Assembly: GCA_032622095.1 (NCBI GenBank)
Contig: CP136067.1
Location: forward strand, 137,271,990 to 137,335,989
Direction of reading: 5' to 3'
Length of the DNA stretch: 64,000 nt
From: Siphonodentalium dalli
Lineage: Eukaryota; Mollusca; Scaphopoda; Gadilida; Siphonodentaliidae
Shown here: positions 57,841 to 64,000 of the stretch, piece by piece
How the letters are laid out: each line of letters opens with the position of its first letter
Numbering within the stretch: position 1 is the first letter of the stretch
The notes under the pieces: model-generated
What the model was told of the DNA's origin: nothing
Database searches by the model: none
Seen by the model: the letters and a program-made list of their open reading frames with translations, nothing else
Program-made: the position numbers and the translations under genes

Positions 57841-58135
57841 CTCCAGGCCGTCAATTGTCACACCATGTTACCCGTCATTCTGCCACAATAACGAACATGT
57901 TCTGGTCCCGGTCCTGGTCCTGGTCATTTATAGCAATTTGACATTTATTCTGAAGAATGATCAGCAGAACATGTCAAAATTTACTATCACTCGCTCCATA
58001 ACGTTATCCAACGTCATGAAACAAGCAGACCATCGAGAGACGATGAAACCGTTGTCCCTTGCGACGTAAGATCTGTGTGTGCACACGGTACGATTTAGTC
58101 GTGCGACTTCTGTTTTTATCACTTACGGTGGACCA
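57841..58135. other. Intergenic, no gene seen
   Basis: Includes GGTCCCGGTCCTGGTCCTGG at 57905. No coding sequence recognised. Confidence 0.5.
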
Positions 58136-58735
58136 CCGCACACGATGCGATCTGATCGTACGACCTGGTTATTTACTTTCTCGCGAATGCAATGGGTTAC
58201 CGTATTATTAACGTGGTATATAGGCCATAGGTATAGGTCTATATTTGTATTTATCGCAGATATTAAAAACTAATTTCCAATAAATATTAATATTACAAGT
58301 GTCTGTAGTTCTATATACTAGTAGGCCCTATACCTGATTTAATTCCCCACACAAATTCACAATCAGATATTATTTTGACACCAATTTTCTGGTGTCCAGT
58401 CCACCTGTTTCAAATGTAGTTGTATTGTAGAGGCATGAATGTATTCCGCGGTCCAAAATATCCCGCTACTCTGACTTTGAAGGACAGTGTATGGACGCCA
58501 TGTTGTTGTGAAAGAAAACATGTGATCGCCGCGTGATCATATTAATAGTTGAATCTGATTGGCTACTTCTAATAAATCGTACGACTCGATCGTAGAAACT
58601 CAAAATTATTTGCTTCCTGCGGGGTCGATCGTGCGATAAAATGTCCTGCGATTTTCCACCGCACACGCTACGATTTGACCCGTAACCGGTGCCCGATATT
58701 TGTCGTACGATATATATATCGCATCGTGTGCGGCG
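58136..58735. repeat. Inverted-repeat element rich in TCGTACGA-type words
   Basis: Left end CCGCACACGATGCGATCTGATCGTACGAC (first 14 bases exact) and inverted right end ATCGCATCGTGTGCGG. Interior and left flank repeat CGTACGA, TCGTGCGA and CACACG(C/G)TACGATTT. Non-coding. Confidence 0.65.
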
Positions 58736-61700
58736 CGCTTATGTTTACGGCTCTATACAAGACGTAAACATGGGATATATTACGCGGCTCTCTGACCAAC
58801 GTAATATCGCTGTTTATTGTTACTTAGTGGAGGCGGAACATGATATTTATGTTATGTGGGTTAGAGGTAGGTATATACCTTAAATTGAATTACTGAATAT
58901 GGATCCATTAGTTTTATAAATTTGGGGTAATATAATTATGATGATGCGATGGAGTTATTTTGGAATAATTGGGAAAGCGGCTTGTATATACAAGTATAGC
59001 TACTATATATGTTGAAATGTTTCTGGTATTAATTTGTTTTCATTAATTATGGTAGGTATGAGATTGAACTAGCTATCCATGCACAAGAGGCTCAGATATG
59101 TATGGAACTTACGTGCACACATTATCCATCGTAAATGGACTGTTGACCACTGACTCCATTGAACTGTTTGCACACATTTCGAAATCCGTACCCTTTGTCT
59201 CCAGACATTGTGCGGCTGTTTGGCTGAAGAACACTGAAAAGGAAGAATGAGCTTTGAGTAACCTTAAAAAAAAAATGTACAGCAGATGTTTATTAATTAG
59301 ATATCATATACTTGCCTTGGGAGTCCTATTATATATCGACTCTGGCTGATAACCACAGTAGATCATGCCATGCATGAATCTCTACTCTGACTACGCCCGT
59401 ACGTACGGGCATATAGGATGTATAGCCAGAGTATACACCCCTGGTCAACAAGTGGTCCTGTTGAATTACTATGATGCTGGCAGGGTATAGCGATGCGGTT
59501 GAGAACAAGTACCGTTATTTTATTTAAAGTTTTATTTTTATTTAATGTTCCAGGTGTTTTGGTTGATCTTAACAATTCGAGGAAGAGCCATGCACTATGT
59601 GTAAAAAAAAACATTTACAAATATGTATATTGTGAAATACTGTAATAATCGTTGTGTTGGTTGTTGCGAACCGACCATAATTGAGTTGGTTATTCCTGAC
59701 GTTTGGCAGACACCAGCACCATCATTAAAATAGTTTAATATATAGAGGAAATATACAACTCGTCCCCAATTTATAGCGGAATTTACAAAACGAGTCCAGT
59801 AAATTAGGTCTGGACCGAGAATTTGGCGAGGTCCAGTCCTAATTTACTGGACGAGTTTTGTAAATTCCGCTATAAACTGGGGACGAGTTGTAGATTCTAT
59901 TCATTACATGATCAAAACCTAGATAAAACATACTTAAATCAACAAATGGGACGTGAAACTAACATCGGTTTCAAAAATACCTGCGATGACGTTCCACGTT
60001 GGCGTATTTAATGGCGTATATTTAATGACATAACTTTTCAAACACTTCATTCATTATAGATTGTTGGAAAAATATTGGAAGCCATAATAATTTGAGACGT
60101 ACCGTACGGAATGTAAACAGACGACAAACCGGAAACAAAAGGTCATCTGGCACTAGTTCCTGTTATTAAACGAACGTTTAATATCACAAGTTTTAGAATG
60201 GGTCTATTGGATGCAATAATGGTAGGATCGTGTAATAAACATTTAGCAGGGGGGGGGGGGTCTGCAATTTTTTTCCGAACACTAGGCGATGGGGTGGTGG
60301 GTGGGTGGTTCAGCAGCCCGACTAACACAATTTTTCCTGACTCTGCATTTAGGATAAATAACGGTACTTTTTCTTAACACCATCACTTTGGCCTACCAGC
60401 ATCATGGCAATTCAGCATGACCCACAATAATCATAGCAAATTAACAGGATCACTTGAACAGGTGTGGTATAGATTCATGCCATTATCTAAGAACCACAAA
60501 AAACTCGTATCAGTTTATAACTCACTAAGGTAGCAATACGCAATTCCAGAAATTGTGGCCAACCTGGGAGGGGGTACTGTATAAGAATAGCGGGCTAGCA
60601 TCAGTGGACAGTCAGTCATGGCTATATCACCCCTAATAATATACATGTGTAGTCTATTAATATTATATTTATTTGTAATTGTACTTTCAAAGTGCGTATA
60701 TTGTAAATAAAATTATCCTATCCTATCACCAAATTCACCCTCTGGGTACCTTATTCTGCATGGCTGCATATACTATGGGAGACATAGACTCAGACATATT
60801 CCCTTATTTTCGACTACGAGGGACAACAATATATACGAAAAACTGTGTTCACTTATCAGTTTCCGTCTTGTATACAATATGATGTATTATTATCCACCCC
60901 TTAACTAACACTATTTCTGATTGGGCAAAAGTCGTCACATGATAATCCGGGAAAAATCCCGAAAGCCATATTGGACTCAATCGAGTCCATTATGACTTTG
61001 GTATCGGGACTCCGTGATGTCACGAAGTAACTCTATTGACAAATGAATCGGCGTAATTGTGGTGCGAGCGCAATACTATGGTGTATTTAGCAGACTGTTC
61101 ACTTCCGCATTGAGGTATTTTTCACTTCCGTGTTTACTGTTCTAAATTATGCTTTCTGGTGATCAGATACAGGCTTTTATAGAGAATCAAGTGCTGACAA
61201 ATACCAAAAATAATCACAACAGTTTTATTCCCAAAATTATGATAAACATATGACTTTTCACCACAACCCGGACTCGTACAAGAGAACACATACTGTACAC
61301 AACATTGTATAATAACTTTATAATAATGTCGGGACATTTCGATAAGATTTGAATTTATGAATATATATACGCCGGTACCTGTACTCGTATGGTTACATAT
61401 ACAATTTCAGGGGAAGTGCATTGTGCTGTTCTATATAACGGTGGATCCCCTGTGTGCCAACCTTTGAACACATATCCTCAGGCCAATACGTAGCTTAACT
61501 CTCGGTGAAAGGGTGTCCACGTATCCACGGATACCATCATCGCTAGTTGGTTCTAACCTCGACATGGGCGAAAATCGAGAGCGATTTTCACATTAATCTG
61601 AGTTGAGTGACAACTCAACGTGCCATTCCGATCGATACATATGCACTGTTGTTCCGATAGGAAATGAGATAGAATTTGTTCAACGCAAACTGAAGCAAGA

Positions 61701-61787
61701 ACATTGAAGAAATGAACACTCATATACTGTGTCAGTGATTCCTTCCATAAATGTGATAAATGAGTTATAACCCCCTCCCGCTTAAAG
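58736..61787. other. Intergenic, no gene seen
   Basis: Only the foldback at 59754-59892, a G-run at 60250-60260 and a partial repeat near 59361 stand out. Short frames lack domains or codon bias. Confidence 0.5.
59754..59892. repeat. Foldback, 139 bp
   Basis: TACAACTCGTCCCCAATTTA and its inverse; arms about 65 bp with three or four mismatches, loop GAGAATTTGGC. Confidence 0.87.
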
Positions 61788-62302
61788 ATACGGGCGGCGT
61801 TGGCGGTGGGTATGCTGTTAAAATATTCAGCTCCATCAAAAAACGCCACAAACAGAAAGAATAGAAAATATAGACAGGCTTTGTTCTTATTCCAATCAGA
61901 AATATGGCATAAACAGTATGTTATTGTCAAATGTCTTTCCTTTGTTATGTAAACAAAAGCAAAAAACGTTACGTTACCTGGCTTTTGTTTAGATTAGGAT
62001 ATGGTAAACATAAAGAGCGTTATTTGTTAATGTTTTCCTGATGTGGAAATAATAAAGAGCGTTTATATCATTTGTGTGTGATTAAGCAATATAATTGCGC
62101 TGTGTTATGCAAACAGAAGCAAAACTTCTGTAACACGAGCAGGTTCTTGTTTACGTACACCATCGTACGTCTTGACGACAATATCCTATTTACGCGTTGA
62201 TTATGTTTGGCATAAGCTAAACTATATATATTTAAATATTCCTTCTGTTGGTGGCGATTTGAACAAATATGAATATTTCTGCAACGAACGCCGCCCGTGC
62301 CT
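61788..62302 (+). mobile_element. TTAA-flanked MITE, family A, full copy
   Basis: 515 bp between TTAA 61784-61787 and 62303-62306. Termini AGATACGGGCGGCGTT and complement of AGGCACGGGCGGCGTT (14 of 16). Contains two AATAAAGAGCGTTT/TAAAGAGCGTT motifs. Same family, opposite orientation, as 5407-5901. Confidence 0.87.
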
Positions 62303-62306
62303 TTAA

Positions 62307-62787
62307 AGGCCCACTTAATTTTCGAACCCCCAGATCACATTATATAAAACATATTCTATATTATATACCATTTGAAAGATGAAGCTCCAAAACATTGTAT
62401 TTTCAACTTATTGGATGAAATAAACTGTGAACATGTTGGTTTTGTTGAGAAACCGACGCCTGTTCTGTGCTGAAGTTTCTCCACAAATTATATTATGTTC
62501 GATGGAATGGGGAATAACTATATATATATAGATATAGAGTTATTCCGCTTCCATTGAAAATAAACTATATTTTGAATTCTGTTGCATTCTGGGAGCCAAA
62601 ACGGGGGAAATGATTTTATGATTTCAGCTATTTGTATTACTCTATGGGCACATTCTGAGACACAGACGTTCTAAATGGTGATGAATGTTAGTCTTTTAAT
62701 CATATTGTATGGCATAGATTGTTATTAAAACCGTATATCAAGGCACTCTACAAAAAATAATAGGTGAATCGAAAATTAAGTGGGCCT
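62307..62787 (+). mobile_element. TTAA-flanked MITE, family C, uninterrupted copy
   Basis: 481 bp with a perfect 19-bp terminal inverted repeat AGGCCCACTTAATTTTCGA. Its left TTAA (62303-62306) is also the right TTAA of the preceding family A MITE; right TTAA at 62788-62791. Serves as the empty-site reference for 42745-43629. Confidence 0.92.
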
Positions 62788-63100
62788 TTAATGTCATATT
62801 CAGGTAATATGCGGTATATACTCATTATTCATGAACCCAAGTCAACCGGTACGCAGCTTTATAGCACAAAATTAATTTTTTTCCAGCCCAATATTGACAT
62901 AATTATTTAGACGTAATTCAGTCTAATACCTCTTGATATGTTGAAGTTAATGGATACTACACCAGCAACATGTGTGAACGCTATGATATTATTGTAAAGT
63001 AACTAAATATGTATTCCATATATTCTTAATTTGTACGCAGGATTCACCCTCTCTGTTAGCTGGTACTTAGGATTCGGGGGTATATATAGTATATATATAT

Positions 63101-63315
63101 ACAGTAATTCTCTAAGTAATCGACTTCTTAACCACAGCAGAATTATGGGTAACTTTTCAGGTTTTAGTCGGAAATATGGCTTGTTGCCATTCATCGGAAA
63201 GCTCTCGGGGAGAGCTTTCCGATGAATGGCAACAAGCCATATTTCCGACTAAATCCTGAAAAGTTACCCATAATTCTGCTGTGGTTAAGAAGTCGATTAC
63301 TTAGAGCATTACTGT
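63101..63315. repeat. Near-perfect 215-bp palindrome
   Basis: ACAGTAATTCTCTAAGTAAT and inverse; arms about 106 bp with two or three mismatches and a loop of GGGG. Homologous to 40258-40455. It begins 15 bases after the donor of the minus-strand exon. Confidence 0.92.
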
Positions 63316-63330
63316 AGTTGGCGTACGTAC

Positions 63331-63482
63331 CATATGCATTGGCTGAATTCTTTGCGCATAATTTTTTGTATGCTTTGGCGAAACCTTTCGTGTTGATGTA
63401 GGTCAGAAACATTGACATATCACTGCAACTTGTAGTAACCCAATTCTCGAGACACGTGACTACCGCCTCGACAGCAGCTTCT
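63331..63482 (-). CDS. Unidentified Cys-containing internal exon (minus strand)
   Basis: A 152-bp candidate exon: acceptor TTATACTTTACAG before 63482, donor GTACGTAC at 63330-63323, a near-consensus pair. One base completes an incoming codon, then 50 codons (EAAVEAVVTCLENWVTTSCS, then DMSMFLTYINTKGFAKAYKK, then LCAKNSANAYG), then one base. Three cysteines and an amphipathic Lys/Tyr-rich helix suggest a small secreted Cys-rich domain. I do not recognise the family. An alternative acceptor (AAATGTCAG at about 63521) would extend it to the left. Downstream of the donor, on this strand, comes the palindrome. No partner exon was found in the window, so it may belong to a gene extending outside, or be a chance frame. 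Confidence 0.5.
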
Positions 63483-63529
63483 CTGTAAAGTATAAGCAAG
63501 CCTGGATTTAGTTTATCTGACATTTGAAG

Positions 63530-63619
63530 AATGAGGTCCCCAGAGGTTGAATTTAGTATTGTTGTCCCGCACAGCGGGATAGCGTCATCGAATTCAACCT
63601 ACCTCTTGGGACCTCATTT
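63530..63619. repeat. Small hairpin element, copy 1
   Basis: AATGAGGTCCCCAGAGGTTG and inverse GGGACCTCATT; centre GTCCCGCACAGCGGGATAGC. Confidence 0.8.
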
Positions 63620-63828
63620 TGCTTAGGCCTCATCTTCTGGGAAGTATCTTTAGTCTCAAATGAACATTGTTTTTAGTTACTCTTTCCCTTCTGTTGAGTT
63701 TCTATATCCCCTAAATTTACAGAGGATAACATGTATAATCGAGGTGACTAATGGGTAAATATCGCTAACATCAATTGGTGAACTACAGTCTGGTCATAGA
63801 TGTCCCATAGCAGTTTAAGCCTAAACAT
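63620..63828. other. Non-coding spacer between two hairpins
   Basis: No gene or repeat recognised. Confidence 0.5.
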
Positions 63829-63904
63829 AATGAGGTTCAGATAGGATGAATTTGGTAACGATGCGGGATAGCGTCACTAAATTTATCCTCTGTGGACCTC
63901 ATTC
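63829..63904. repeat. Small hairpin element, copy 2
   Basis: AATGAGGTTCAGATAGGATG and inverse GGACCTCATT; shares GCGGGATAGCGTCA with copy 1. Confidence 0.8.
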
Positions 63905-64000
63905 TGCAAATGTCAGACACACTAAATTCAGGTTTGAGATAAAAATACGTTTACACACTCGCAAATTTGCCTGGCAGTTTTTTGCAGATATTTCTTTTTT

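Noticed and set aside
61553-61930. 125-codon minus-strand frame
   Set aside because: Its N-terminal third lies inside the family A MITE and the rest has no recognisable domain.

Overview
This is animal nuclear DNA, AT-rich and densely packed with repeats. Exons are short, with GT/AG borders and very long introns. EGF-like and C-type lectin domains, a Ty3/gypsy retrotransposon, a degraded ZMYM1-like hAT transposase, many TTAA-flanked foldback elements and many microsatellites together suggest an invertebrate, probably marine. I cannot name the species; a lophotrochozoan or basal deuterostome is a guess.

Genes. One plus-strand host gene is visible as four phase-compatible exons: two EGF-like exons (1064-1177, 3141-3254) and a C-type lectin domain split over two exons (11445-11600 and 30818-31065, ending in a stop codon with a poly(A) signal 84 bases later). 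All junctions are phase 1, so they read as one EGF-EGF-CTLD protein whose 5' end lies outside the window. A second, unidentified, cysteine-containing exon lies on the minus strand at 63331-63482. Everything else with coding character is transposon-derived or broken.

Layout. 1-3140: exon 1 and an intron with a 1-kb inverted-repeat element. 3255-11444: intron with a dispersed element carrying TCAAGGTCA motifs, a 531-bp tandem duplication, a TTAA-flanked MITE and a large inverted repeat whose second copy is an unfilled version of the first. 11601-30817: a 19-kb intron that splits the lectin domain. It holds a foldback-type structure with satellite arms and, inside one arm, a nearly intact gypsy element of 9534 bp (16920-26453) whose LTRs differ at only 3 of 786 positions. 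31066-55150: intergenic repeats, with an unrecognised pseudogene of a repeated invertebrate family (about 35230-36730), a 5S rRNA fragment, a 69-bp hairpin family, tandem repeats and microsatellites. 55152-57840: a decayed ZMYM1-like hAT element on the minus strand. 57841-64000: more foldbacks, two TTAA elements sharing one TTAA, and the orphan exon.

Most striking: (1) the foldback whose arms are mirrored satellite arrays; (2) at least five families of TTAA-flanked non-autonomous elements, partly nested, with internal empty-site proof of insertion; (3) an exactly 69-bp palindrome family; (4) a gypsy leader crowded with TTTTCAG and AGGTGA motifs, plus a single in-frame stop between protease and reverse transcriptase.
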